A stretch of 5,447 nt of DNA from Dehalococcoides sp. (GTDB taxonomy: Bacteria > Chloroflexota > Dehalococcoidia > Dehalococcoidales > RBG-16-60-22): the NCBI GenBank assembly GCA_030665795.1, contig DAOUZD010000068.1, positions 1-5,447 on the forward strand. Direction: 5' to 3'. The notes under the pieces were generated by a model. The model did not search any database. It saw nothing but the letters and a program-made list of their open reading frames with translations, and was not told the DNA's origin. How positions within the stretch are numbered: position 1 is the stretch's first letter; each line of letters begins with the position of its first letter. This document shows, piece after piece, positions 1 through 5,434 of the stretch. The translations under genes were made by a program, and so were the position numbers.

Positions 1-101
1 CCATAGAGCTGGCAGATATTAGCTACCAGTTGCTCTATATAGCGCCAGTAGACCTGTTCCGGCGGCAAAATGTCTGAAGTTCCGCGTGGTGCCTGATACA
101 A
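1..101 (-). CDS. hisS: Histidyl-tRNA synthetase, N-terminal fragment (cut by window edge)
   Basis: This is the start of a class II aminoacyl-tRNA synthetase that charges tRNA-His with histidine in the cytoplasm. Only the first 33 codons are present; the gene continues past the left edge. The visible protein begins M-Y-Q-APRGTSDILPPE and continues with an aromatic and acidic helix ending near CQLYG. This matches the HisS N-terminus, where an APRGT-x-D-(I/L)LP signature is followed by an E-rich helix. Motifs 1 to 3 and the HisA loops lie outside the window. The start is TTG at 99-101: an AGGAG site lies 5 bases upstream, no in-frame ATG or GTG exists, and an in-frame TAA lies at 120-122. The gene lies 167 bases downstream of moaD on the same strand, with a candidate promoter of its own. 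Identification is by motif recognition; the family is clear despite the short piece. Confidence 0.9.
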   Translation of the reverse strand, partial: MYQAPRGTSDILPPEQVYWRYIEQLVANICQLY

Positions 102-106
102 TCCAT

Positions 107-111
107 CTCCT
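107..111 (-). promoter_or_regulatory. Shine-Dalgarno site of hisS, fixing a TTG start
   Basis: Read on the minus strand the sequence is AGGAG within GAGAGGAGA, five bases before the TTG at 99-101. It decides the start, because a nearby ATG at 104-106 is out of frame and its frame stops after about 23 codons. Confidence 0.7.
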
Positions 112-131
112 CTCGGCTTTTACTTAAAGCT

Positions 132-161
132 AGAATACAGTATTATTACTGAATTTGTAAA
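132..161 (-). promoter_or_regulatory. Candidate sigma-70 promoter for hisS
   Basis: On the minus strand a -35 like TTTACA (156-161, 5 of 6 to consensus) is followed after 18 bases by TATTCT (132-137, 4 of 6). The predicted transcript would start near base 125, giving a leader of about 24 bases. The region is AT-rich and such matches arise by chance, so this is only a candidate. No tRNA-sensing T-box structure is visible in the leader. Confidence 0.35.
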
Positions 162-189
162 GGAAGATTTTTTCGCTTCTTACCCCGCC

Positions 190-279
190 TTACTCCTTGG
201 ACTTGTGGAAATGCCACTTGTAGAGTGGTTGCATATCGTCTGGAAACACGGCTAGGCGGTCGCTATCTTTATCCCCCAC
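190..279 (-). other. 29-codon frame overlapping the moaD stop; diverged repeat of the MoaD C-terminus
   Basis: A short open frame runs from GTG (277-279), inside the last codons of moaD, to TAA (190-192). It is in the +1 frame relative to moaD. It reads DKDSDRLAVFP and then a basic, aromatic tail ending KWHFHKSKE. The first part resembles the end of MoaD itself (DGDRLGFFP). The DNA agrees: bases 241-270 match 287-316 at about 20 of 30 positions, an offset of 46 bases. No ribosome binding site precedes the GTG. It could be a decayed partial duplication of moaD, a frameshifted extension across the G5 run at 273-277, or a chance frame. It lacks a terminal Gly-Gly, so it would not act as a sulfur carrier. 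I do not claim it is translated. Confidence 0.25.
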
Positions 280-523
280 CGATGAGCGGGAAGAAACCTA
301 GACGGTCCCCATCCTGGAGGAGGTAGCTTTCTTTCTGCCACTTCCCATTCACCATGAGAATACCTACCTCCTGCCTGGGAATCTCCAGCTTATCCAACAG
401 GTTGCCTAACTTAGCCTCATCGCCCAGCTCGATGACAAAAGCTTCGTTATTCCCCGGATTGGGGTGATATTTTCGCAGGCTGGCGTAGAGCCTGACCTCA
501 ACCTTATTCATTGACTTTTCCAT
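269..523 (-). CDS. moaD: MoaD/ThiS family sulfur carrier protein
   Basis: A small ubiquitin-like beta-grasp protein. In this family the C-terminal glycine is adenylated by a MoeB/ThiF-type enzyme and converted to a thiocarboxylate, which supplies the dithiolene sulfur of molybdopterin (or tungstopterin) through MoaE. Visible support: length 84 residues, a first strand VEVRLYASLR, the conserved VNGK (58-61), DGDRL (71-75), and the terminal FFPLIGGG (77-84) that ends the protein exactly at Gly. MoaD rather than ThiS is favoured by the length, the LYA(S)LRK opening and the AOR gene next door; ThiS or a dedicated tungsten-cofactor carrier cannot be excluded. The start is uncertain: ATG at 523 has no Shine-Dalgarno site, and ATG at 511 (M5, MNKVEV) fits the usual family start and follows a weak GGAAAAG. 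The gene lies 140 bases after AOR on the same strand, beyond a strong hairpin. Confidence 0.88.
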   Translation of the reverse strand: MEKSMNKVEVRLYASLRKYHPNPGNNEAFVIELGDEAKLGNLLDKLEIPRQEVGILMVNGKWQKESYLLQDGDRLGFFPLIGGG

Positions 524-540
524 GAGGTAGCAGATATTTT

Positions 541-546
541 ATTATA
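541..546 (-). promoter_or_regulatory. Candidate -10 element for moaD
   Basis: A perfect TATAAT on the minus strand lies 17 bases upstream of the first possible moaD start. There is no convincing -35 (TTACTT or TACTTC at the right distance). Transcription would begin near 534, leaving only about 11 bases before the ATG at 523 but about 22 before the ATG at 511, which mildly favours the shorter protein. If active it would let moaD be expressed independently of the hairpin behind AOR. Confidence 0.4.
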
Positions 547-569
547 CCTTAACCTGCTTCAAAGAAGTA

Positions 570-600
570 AGCCCCCTCCGCCGCAACGACGAAGGGGGCT
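570..600 (-). terminator. Strong GC-rich hairpin after AOR, probable terminator or attenuator
   Basis: An 8-bp perfect inverted repeat (AGCCCCCT at 570-577 with AGGGGGCT at 593-600) continues inward. On minus-strand RNA the inner bases also pair, giving a 14-bp stem with two G-U pairs and a three-base loop. On plus-strand RNA the same two positions are C-A mismatches, so the structure belongs to the AOR-moaD strand. The 3' flank reads TTACTTCTTT, which is U-rich but not a clean U-run, so termination may be partial. It lies about 64 bases past the AOR stop and 47 bases before moaD, suited to lowering moaD read-through relative to AOR. Confidence 0.7.
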
Positions 601-663
601 CGCGGTCAAGTCTCTTGCTAAACTCAAATGAAGGGCGACTGGAAATAACTACGAAAAGGAATT

Positions 664-2511
664 TTAGACTTCAATCTCCAGTTCCTTCAGTTTTTCCGGA
701 GTCGGCAGACCATTGACCCATCCACGCAGCTTGTAATATTCTGTCTTCATTTTGTCAAGCTCAACCACTTGTCCCTTGGCGGGCCCCTCTGGCATGGGCT
801 CTTTAAGCAGGCGTGGAGGTAATGTATCGTCTTTGTCGCTGAATCCGAGCCTTCCCATGATAACCCTCTCGAGGTTATAGATTCGCTCGCCAATTTTCAG
901 TATGTCGTCCTCACCTATGTCCCAGCCAGTTACGCCTGACAGAAGGTCAGCATAATCCTTGGCCCCTAGGGCAAAGGTGGTGAACAGGCAGTTGACTGTT
1001 GAGTTAACCGTGGAGGTAAAGTCCTGAAATGTCTTAACCCACTGCGCTTTACCTTCGATTATCAACGGGTCTATTTTCTCGGGTATGCCAACAATCTCTG
1101 GGGAAACAGTATATCCGGTTACGTGGCATCCTCCCCGGTTCGCTGTAGCGTAATTTAGCCCTATGCCCTTAATTCCTCTGGGGTCATACGCCGGCATTTC
1201 CAGTCCTTTAACACTCATTGAAAGCTCGGGATGACCATAGAGTTCGCAGAGCTTCCTGGAGCCCAGGGCGAGTTGTTTGCCAAACCCTACCTTATAAGCA
1301 GTGCGCCATACCATCTCAACTATTGCCGCTGCGTTACCGAATTCGAGACCCCAGCCCTGTAAATCTTCCTTGGGAATGAATCCTTTCTCATTCAGTTCCA
1401 TAGCTGCGGCTACGGTCGACCCTAAGCTGATGGGCTCCAGTCCCAGCTCATTGCATAGGTGGTGTGCTTTTATGACGGCCTCAAAGTTATTTATCCCGCA
1501 AGCGCTTCCCAGAGACCATATAGTTTCGTACTCCGGTCCTTCAGCGGTAAGTATTTGGAAGGGGCCTGACTTCACCGTGCTGATTCTTCCGCAGCCTATC
1601 GTGCAGGCCCAGCACGCCCTTTTGCGTACCAGGTAGTCCTTGGTCAAGGTTTCCCCGCTGATGCTGTCGGCACCCGGGTTTACTCCCGTCTGCCAGTTCT
1701 TATACGGAAATGCCCCGGCGCTGTTAATTACATTTACCAGCGACGCTGTTCCATAGGTTGGTAATCCCTCTCCAGTCACCGGGTTTTTCTTCATGGCATC
1801 CAGGCATCTGTCGGCTACCTTTCTGAACTCTTCAGATTTAGCTACCGGGACATCTTTGCTTCCTGAAACGACGATTGCCTTTAATTTCTTTGAGCCCATA
1901 ACCGCTCCCAATCCTGCCCTACCGGCAGCCCGGTACTCATCGTTCATCACCACCGCCATCGGGACTAGGTTTTCACCAGCGGGACCGATGCATGCCACGC
2001 TAATGTTTTTACCCCCAACGGCGCTCATCAGGGTTCTAGTCGTATCCATAGTGTTCTTGCCCCATAACTCTGCGGCATCCCTGATTTCCGCTTTTTCATC
2101 TACAACCGCCAGATATACCGGCGTATCAGAGGCTCCTTCGATTACGACCCCATCAAAGCCCGCAAATTTTAGGAATGCTCCCCATTCTCCACCGCTGTTA
2201 CCGCTGCCAATGGACCCGGTCAGTGGTGCCTTAAGAGTCATTACATGATATCGGCTGGGTGATGGGAATCTAGGCACGCCTGTTCCAGGACCCGTGGCAA
2301 AGATTAACACGTTTCTTGGCCCCAGCGGGTCTATGTCCTTTGCTGAAATGCCCTTCCTCTCGTATTCTTTAAGATACTGGTAGAGGAGATAGACAGCATA
2401 ACCTTTCCCGCCAATATATTTTTTGGCGGCCTCTTCATTGATTGGCTCGGTACTTACCTTCTTCGTGGTTAAGTCTACTTTTAAAATCTTGCCAGTATAT
2501 CCTCCTGCCAT
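664..2511 (-). CDS. aor: Aldehyde:ferredoxin oxidoreductase (tungsten-pterin AOR family)
   Basis: Members of this family oxidise aldehydes to carboxylic acids, or reduce acids, with ferredoxin as electron partner, using a tungsten bis-pterin and one [4Fe-4S] cluster; the enzyme is cytoplasmic and oxygen-sensitive. The 615 residues are full family length. The N-terminal domain (about 1-210) shows GGYTGKIL-x-VDL, KYIGGKGYA, ATGPGTG, GSGNSGGEWG (102-111) and AAGRAGLGAVMGSKKLKAI. The C-terminal domain (about 225-610) has the cluster ligands C300-x2-C303-x3-C307 and C508, EGPEYET (324-330), and NRGGCHVTG with His463. The end RGWVNGLPTPEKLKEL is typical. The two pterin motifs are unusual: NELGLE (354-359) and NSTVNC (503-508) instead of DxxGL(D/C). 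An AAAGGAGG site lies 7 bases before the ATG. No separate electron-transfer subunit is present. The substrate cannot be told from sequence; related tungsten enzymes of other specificity share this fold. Confidence 0.95.
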   Translation of the reverse strand: MAGGYTGKILKVDLTTKKVSTEPINEEAAKKYIGGKGYAVYLLYQYLKEYERKGISAKDIDPLGPRNVLIFATGPGTGVPRFPSPSRYHVMTLKAPLTGSIGSGNSGGEWGAFLKFAGFDGVVIEGASDTPVYLAVVDEKAEIRDAAELWGKNTMDTTRTLMSAVGGKNISVACIGPAGENLVPMAVVMNDEYRAAGRAGLGAVMGSKKLKAIVVSGSKDVPVAKSEEFRKVADRCLDAMKKNPVTGEGLPTYGTASLVNVINSAGAFPYKNWQTGVNPGADSISGETLTKDYLVRKRACWACTIGCGRISTVKSGPFQILTAEGPEYETIWSLGSACGINNFEAVIKAHHLCNELGLEPISLGSTVAAAMELNEKGFIPKEDLQGWGLEFGNAAAIVEMVWRTAYKVGFGKQLALGSRKLCELYGHPELSMSVKGLEMPAYDPRGIKGIGLNYATANRGGCHVTGYTVSPEIVGIPEKIDPLIIEGKAQWVKTFQDFTSTVNSTVNCLFTTFALGAKDYADLLSGVTGWDIGEDDILKIGERIYNLERVIMGRLGFSDKDDTLPPRLLKEPMPEGPAKGQVVELDKMKTEYYKLRGWVNGLPTPEKLKELEIEV

Positions 2512-2518
2512 TTTAGTG

Positions 2519-2526
2519 CCTCCTTT
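2519..2526 (-). promoter_or_regulatory. Near-ideal Shine-Dalgarno site of AOR
   Basis: AAAGGAGG on the minus strand, seven bases upstream of the AOR ATG (2509-2511). It confirms the start and suggests strong translation. Confidence 0.85.
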
Positions 2527-2557
2527 TACGAGTATTTTTTATCAAAGACTTTACCCG

Positions 2558-2563
2558 ATTATA
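2558..2563 (-). promoter_or_regulatory. Possible second, proximal -10 for AOR
   Basis: A perfect TATAAT on the minus strand 47 bases before the AOR start, but with no recognisable -35 at 16-18 bases (it would be GACTCT). It could be a regulator-dependent promoter, with the inverted repeat at 2613-2646 about 50-85 bases upstream as activator site, or a chance AT-rich match. Confidence 0.3.
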
Positions 2564-2612
2564 GCCATAAAACAAGAACCAGAGTCTGCTCAACTTGGAA
2601 GCCCAATCCATA

Positions 2613-2646
2613 TCAGATTTTGCAGCCGTAAGTTAACAAAATCTGA
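2613..2646. repeat. Perfect 10-bp inverted repeat in the AOR leader
   Basis: TCAGATTTTG (2613-2622) and CAAAATCTGA (2637-2646) are exact reverse complements separated by 14 bases. The site lies within the transcribed leader if the distal AOR promoter is used. No T-run follows on either strand, so it is not an ordinary terminator. Arm centres are 24 bases apart, compatible either with an operator for a dimeric regulator or with an RNA stem. Which of these applies cannot be told from the sequence. Confidence 0.6.
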
Positions 2647-2681
2647 GGCGATTGTCAAGTCCCTCTATCCCTCTTTTTGGG

Positions 2682-2709
2682 AGTATACCATAATTAGTTT
2701 AGGTGTCAA
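2682..2709 (-). promoter_or_regulatory. Extended -10 sigma-70 promoter of AOR
   Basis: On the minus strand a consensus -35 TTGACA (2704-2709) is followed after 16 bases by TATACT (2682-2687), preceded by the TG-n extended -10 element (TGG). Transcription would start near 2675, giving a leader of about 160 bases before the AOR ATG. This is the best promoter match in the window. The long leader contains the inverted repeat at 2613-2646. Confidence 0.65.
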
Positions 2710-2745
2710 TATGGGGTGTGGTCAATGCGCAGTTTTTAAAGTGCA

Positions 2746-2775
2746 TTTACACGGGTAGTCTGATTGGGCTATACT
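2746..2775 (+). promoter_or_regulatory. Sigma-70 promoter of rel, divergent from AOR
   Basis: A -35 TTTACA (2746-2751) and a -10 TATACT (2770-2775), each 5 of 6 to consensus, are separated by 18 bases. The predicted start near 2782 gives a leader of about 39 bases. The -35 boxes of this promoter and of the AOR promoter are only 36 bases apart, back to back, so a protein bound between them could affect both. Confidence 0.6.
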
Positions 2776-2804
2776 TAAATTGTAACCCAGGCTATAGTAA
2801 AAGC

Positions 2805-2810
2805 AGGAGG
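2805..2810 (+). promoter_or_regulatory. Shine-Dalgarno site of rel, favouring a TTG start
   Basis: A perfect AGGAGG sits 10 bases before the TTG at 2821. The next in-frame start, ATG at 2839, would be 28 bases away and has no site of its own, so TTG is preferred. Confidence 0.75.
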
Positions 2811-2820
2811 CGGTAAAATC

Positions 2821-4992
2821 TTGGCTACGGTTGGGGTAATGGGTTTTAGTCAGCTCAAAGAGGAGGCTCAGGAGTACCTGCCACCCGAAAAGATAGCGGT
2901 GGTGGAAGAGGCTTATCATTTTGCCGCCGAAGCACACCAGGGGCAAGTACGTAAGTCAGGTGAGCCCTATCTGGAGCACCCGTTGCAGACGGCATTGATT
3001 CTGGCCGAGCTTCAGCTTGATGCCAGCTCTCTGGCGGCGGCATTGCTGCATGACATCCCGGAGAACTGTGGTATGCCGATTGCTGAGATTGAAGCCAAAT
3101 TTGGCCCAGAGATAAGTAAGCTAGTTGACGGCACCACCAAGTTGGGCAAAGTCTCCTGGCAAGCCCCAGGGACAGTGGCTAGAGAAGCGCAGGCGGAGAA
3201 CCTGAGGAAAATGCTGGTGGCAATGGCGGAAGACCTCCGCGTGGTGTTTATCAAGCTAGCTGACCGATTGCACAATATGCGCACCTTGGACGCGCTATCA
3301 CCAGAGAGACAGCAGGGTATTGCGCAGGAGACTTTAGAGCTATATGCGCCCTTGGCGCATCGCTTAGGGATATGGGAACTGAAGTGGCAGCTAGAAGACC
3401 TGTCTTTCCGGTATCTGGAGTCAGAGAAGTATCGCCGAATTGTTAAGCTGGTGGCTGCCCGACGTACTCAACGGGAGAGCTTCATCGCTCAGGTAATTGA
3501 GGTTTTGAAGAGAGAGTTTCAGAGAGTTAGTCTGAGTGCCGAAGTATCAGGCAGACCGAAACACATCTACAGTATACACCAGAAGATGGAGCGATATGAC
3601 GCCCTGGGCAAGCACTTTGATGATATTCATGACCTCCTTGCCCTTCGGGTACTGGTTGGTACGGTGCCTGATTGCTATAGTGCCGTAGGTATTATCCACA
3701 GTTTATGGCGCCCTTTGCCGGAGGAGTTTGACGATTATATTGCCAATCCCAAGCCAAACGGATATCAAGCGTTACATACGGCGGTGATGTGTTTCGGCAC
3801 CACTCCTCTGGAAGTGCAGATTCGCTCCCGTGACATGCACCATATTGCCGAATACGGAGTGGCGGCTCACTGGCGTTATAAAGAAGGCGAAAAGAAGGAT
3901 GTCCATTTTGAGGAGAGGATAGGCTGGATACGCCAGCTAGTTGACTGGCATCGGGAACTCAGCGGGGCGGAAGAGTTTCTGGAATCAGTGAAAACAGACA
4001 TATTTATCGACCAGGTTTTTGTTTACACGCCGAAGGGAGAGATAAAGGATTTACCCAAAGGAGCTACTCCCCTCGATTTTGCTTATCGGGTCCATACTGA
4101 GTTGGGGCACCGCTGTATCGGGGCTAAGGTAAATGGCCGGCTGGTGCCGTTTGGTTATGAGCTGAAAAACGGTGATGTCGTCGAAATTATGGCGACGAAG
4201 GGCACCAGAGGACCGAGCCGAGATTGGCTTAACCCTCATTTAGGTTATACGAAAACATCTCACGCCAAGGAAAAGATACGGCAGTGGTTTAAGAGGCAGG
4301 AGCGGACGGAGAATATTGAGCGTGGTCGGCAGCTTCTGGATAAGGAGTTGAGACATCTGGGGATAATAATTGAGCGCGAAGAGCTGGCTGGCCTCTTTAA
4401 TTACAGTAACACGGATGACTTTCTGGCAGCCATTGGTTATGGTGGCATTACGACTCACCAGATTGCAGTGAAGCTAGCCGCCCAGCATGAGCCACCGAAA
4501 GTGGCGGTGGAAGTTACCCTACCTAAGCCGGTGCCGTCAACGGTTCAAGTGCTGGGGGTGGGGAATTTGGTTACTCATTTGGCCCAGTGCTGCCATCCGG
4601 TACCTGGGGACAGGATTACTGGTTACATTACGCGGAGCCGGGGAGTAACCATTCATCGTCAGGATTGTTACAATGTGCTCCATGAGGACGAGAAGGATAG
4701 ATTGGTCCCGGTGGAGTGGGGGAAGACCGATTCGCTCTACCCGGTCCGGATTAGGATTGAAGCCTGGGACAGGGTAGGGCTAATGCGTGATATCACGATT
4801 ATTGTGGCTGAGGAGAAGGTTAACATTGTCGCCATGAGCACTACCAACCATCACGACCACACCACTTCTTTGGATTTTACCTTGGAAACAGAGGGTTTAG
4901 CCCAGTTAAGCCGGCTCCTGAAGAAAACTGAGGCGGTTAGAGGCGTGATAAGTATTACCCGGATTGGGGACGAGGCATCGGGTAAAAAGTGA
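2821..4992 (+). CDS. relA: RelA/SpoT-family (p)ppGpp synthetase, with altered hydrolase motif
   Basis: A long RSH enzyme of the stringent response, transferring pyrophosphate from ATP to GDP or GTP; it acts in the cytosol at the ribosome. The 723 residues have the full domain order: HD hydrolase (about 25-180), synthetase (about 245-355), TGS (about 395-457), helical region (464-515), CC/zinc-finger (581-621, with C590, C591, H592, H612, C616) and ACT (641-717). Hydrolase residues R44, H53, H77, D78, E81, D148 and N152 are present, but the expected D82 is Asn (HDIPEN). The synthetase catalytic residues are kept: RPKHIYSIHQKM (245-256), D271 and E331. Its motif at 302-305 is EFDD, the acidic EXDD form found in monofunctional RelA, rather than RXKD of bifunctional Rel. 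So synthesis is expected and hydrolysis is doubtful. The start is TTG with AGGAGG upstream; ATG at residue 7 is the alternative. It diverges from AOR, and rpsT follows after 112 bases. Confidence 0.95.
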   Translation: MATVGVMGFSQLKEEAQEYLPPEKIAVVEEAYHFAAEAHQGQVRKSGEPYLEHPLQTALILAELQLDASSLAAALLHDIPENCGMPIAEIEAKFGPEISKLVDGTTKLGKVSWQAPGTVAREAQAENLRKMLVAMAEDLRVVFIKLADRLHNMRTLDALSPERQQGIAQETLELYAPLAHRLGIWELKWQLEDLSFRYLESEKYRRIVKLVAARRTQRESFIAQVIEVLKREFQRVSLSAEVSGRPKHIYSIHQKMERYDALGKHFDDIHDLLALRVLVGTVPDCYSAVGIIHSLWRPLPEEFDDYIANPKPNGYQALHTAVMCFGTTPLEVQIRSRDMHHIAEYGVAAHWRYKEGEKKDVHFEERIGWIRQLVDWHRELSGAEEFLESVKTDIFIDQVFVYTPKGEIKDLPKGATPLDFAYRVHTELGHRCIGAKVNGRLVPFGYELKNGDVVEIMATKGTRGPSRDWLNPHLGYTKTSHAKEKIRQWFKRQERTENIERGRQLLDKELRHLGIIIEREELAGLFNYSNTDDFLAAIGYGGITTHQIAVKLAAQHEPPKVAVEVTLPKPVPSTVQVLGVGNLVTHLAQCCHPVPGDRITGYITRSRGVTIHRQDCYNVLHEDEKDRLVPVEWGKTDSLYPVRIRIEAWDRVGLMRDITIIVAEEKVNIVAMSTTNHHDHTTSLDFTLETEGLAQLSRLLKKTEAVRGVISITRIGDEASGKK

Positions 4993-5001
4993 CGACAAAA
5001 C

Positions 5002-5031
5002 TTGACTTAGCTTCCGAGGAAAGGGTAAATT
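5002..5031 (+). promoter_or_regulatory. Candidate promoter for rpsT
   Basis: TTGACT (5002-5007, 5 of 6) and TAAATT (5026-5031, 4 of 6) are separated by 18 bases, just after the rel stop. A transcript would start near 5038, with a leader of about 67 bases. Read-through from rel is also possible because no good terminator is visible between the two genes. Confidence 0.4.
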
Positions 5032-5104
5032 TTAAGGGCAGGGCGCCATCTGAAAGCGTTTTTTCTCTATGGAAATACTAGTTAGTCTAATAAGGGGGTA
5101 GATA

Positions 5105-5434
5105 TTGCCGCAAAGTAAATCAGCGCAAAAGCAGGTGCGCATCACCGAGAAGAGGCGATTGCGTAATCGGTCAATTCAGAGTCAAACTAAGACCAATATC
5201 ACCAAGGCGGAAAGGCTTATCTTCTCCGGTGAGCTAGAGACAGCTCGGGAAGCGGTATTAGCTGCTATCAGCTCTATGGACAAGGCGGCGGAGAAGGGGA
5301 TTATTCACCCGAATAATGCTGCCCGACGCAAATCACGGTTGATGAAGAAGCTAAATGAGGCTCAGACTTCATCTTCAGCAGAACCTGAGCCAGAAGAGTC
5401 AGCAGAGACCGAGCAAACCGAGCAAAATAAGTAA
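5105..5434 (+). CDS. rpsT: 30S ribosomal protein S20 with acidic C-terminal tail
   Basis: S20 is a primary binding protein of 16S rRNA in the small ribosomal subunit. Residues 1-85 carry the family signature: SAQKQVR, EKRRLRNRS (15-23), KTNITKAE, SMDKAAEKGIIHPNNAARRKSRLMKKLN (about 57-84), all in order and without gaps. The protein is 109 residues. The family core ends near residue 86, so residues 88-109 are an extra tail of Ser, Thr, Gln, Pro and seven Glu. The start is TTG at 5105, six bases after a G-rich site (AAGGGGG, 5092-5098); no in-frame ATG lies before residue 58. Escherichia coli rpsT also starts with UUG, which there is linked to autogenous control by S20. Transcription is either from the promoter in the 112-base gap or by read-through from rel. 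Confidence 0.95.
   Translation: MPQSKSAQKQVRITEKRRLRNRSIQSQTKTNITKAERLIFSGELETAREAVLAAISSMDKAAEKGIIHPNNAARRKSRLMKKLNEAQTSSSAEPEPEESAETEQTEQNK

Noticed and set aside
3..38. Imperfect hairpin with 6-bp outer and 6-bp inner arms (ATAGAG/CTCTAT) at the left edge
   Set aside because: It lies inside the hisS coding frame, codons about 22-33, and has no tRNA or terminator features; most likely chance.
138..151. CAGTA-TTAT-TACTG small hairpin upstream of hisS
   Set aside because: A five-bp AT-rich stem without a T-run; it falls within the candidate promoter spacer and is likely chance.
207..228. Overlapping short hairpins CCACT/AGTGG and GTGG/CCAC after moaD, attenuator-like
   Set aside because: Stems of 4-5 bp are too short and common to support an attenuator or terminator.
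1301..1636. Open frame on the plus strand opposite AOR, 111 codons
   Set aside because: It lies wholly antisense to a clearly conserved AOR, has no family signature and no ribosome binding site. The same holds for the plus-strand frame at 1793-2248 and the one starting at 2423.
2705..2726. GTCAAT direct repeat 16 bases apart between the divergent promoters
   Set aside because: A six-base repeat is weak; one copy overlaps the AOR -35 and may exist only for that reason. Not listed as an operator.
2722..2946. Minus-strand frame of 74 codons crossing the rel start and its promoter
   Set aside because: It overlaps the rel promoter and N-terminus, has no Shine-Dalgarno site and resembles no family I know.
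3012..3284. Minus-strand open frames within rel (2855-3043, 3012-3284, 4051-4239, 4240-4458)
   Set aside because: They are antisense to conserved catalytic and TGS domains, with low-complexity translations and no supporting signals.
5040..5064. Possible rel terminator ending in T6
   Set aside because: Only three Watson-Crick GC pairs (CGC/GCG) support the stem, the rest being G-U pairs with the T-run; too weak to call.
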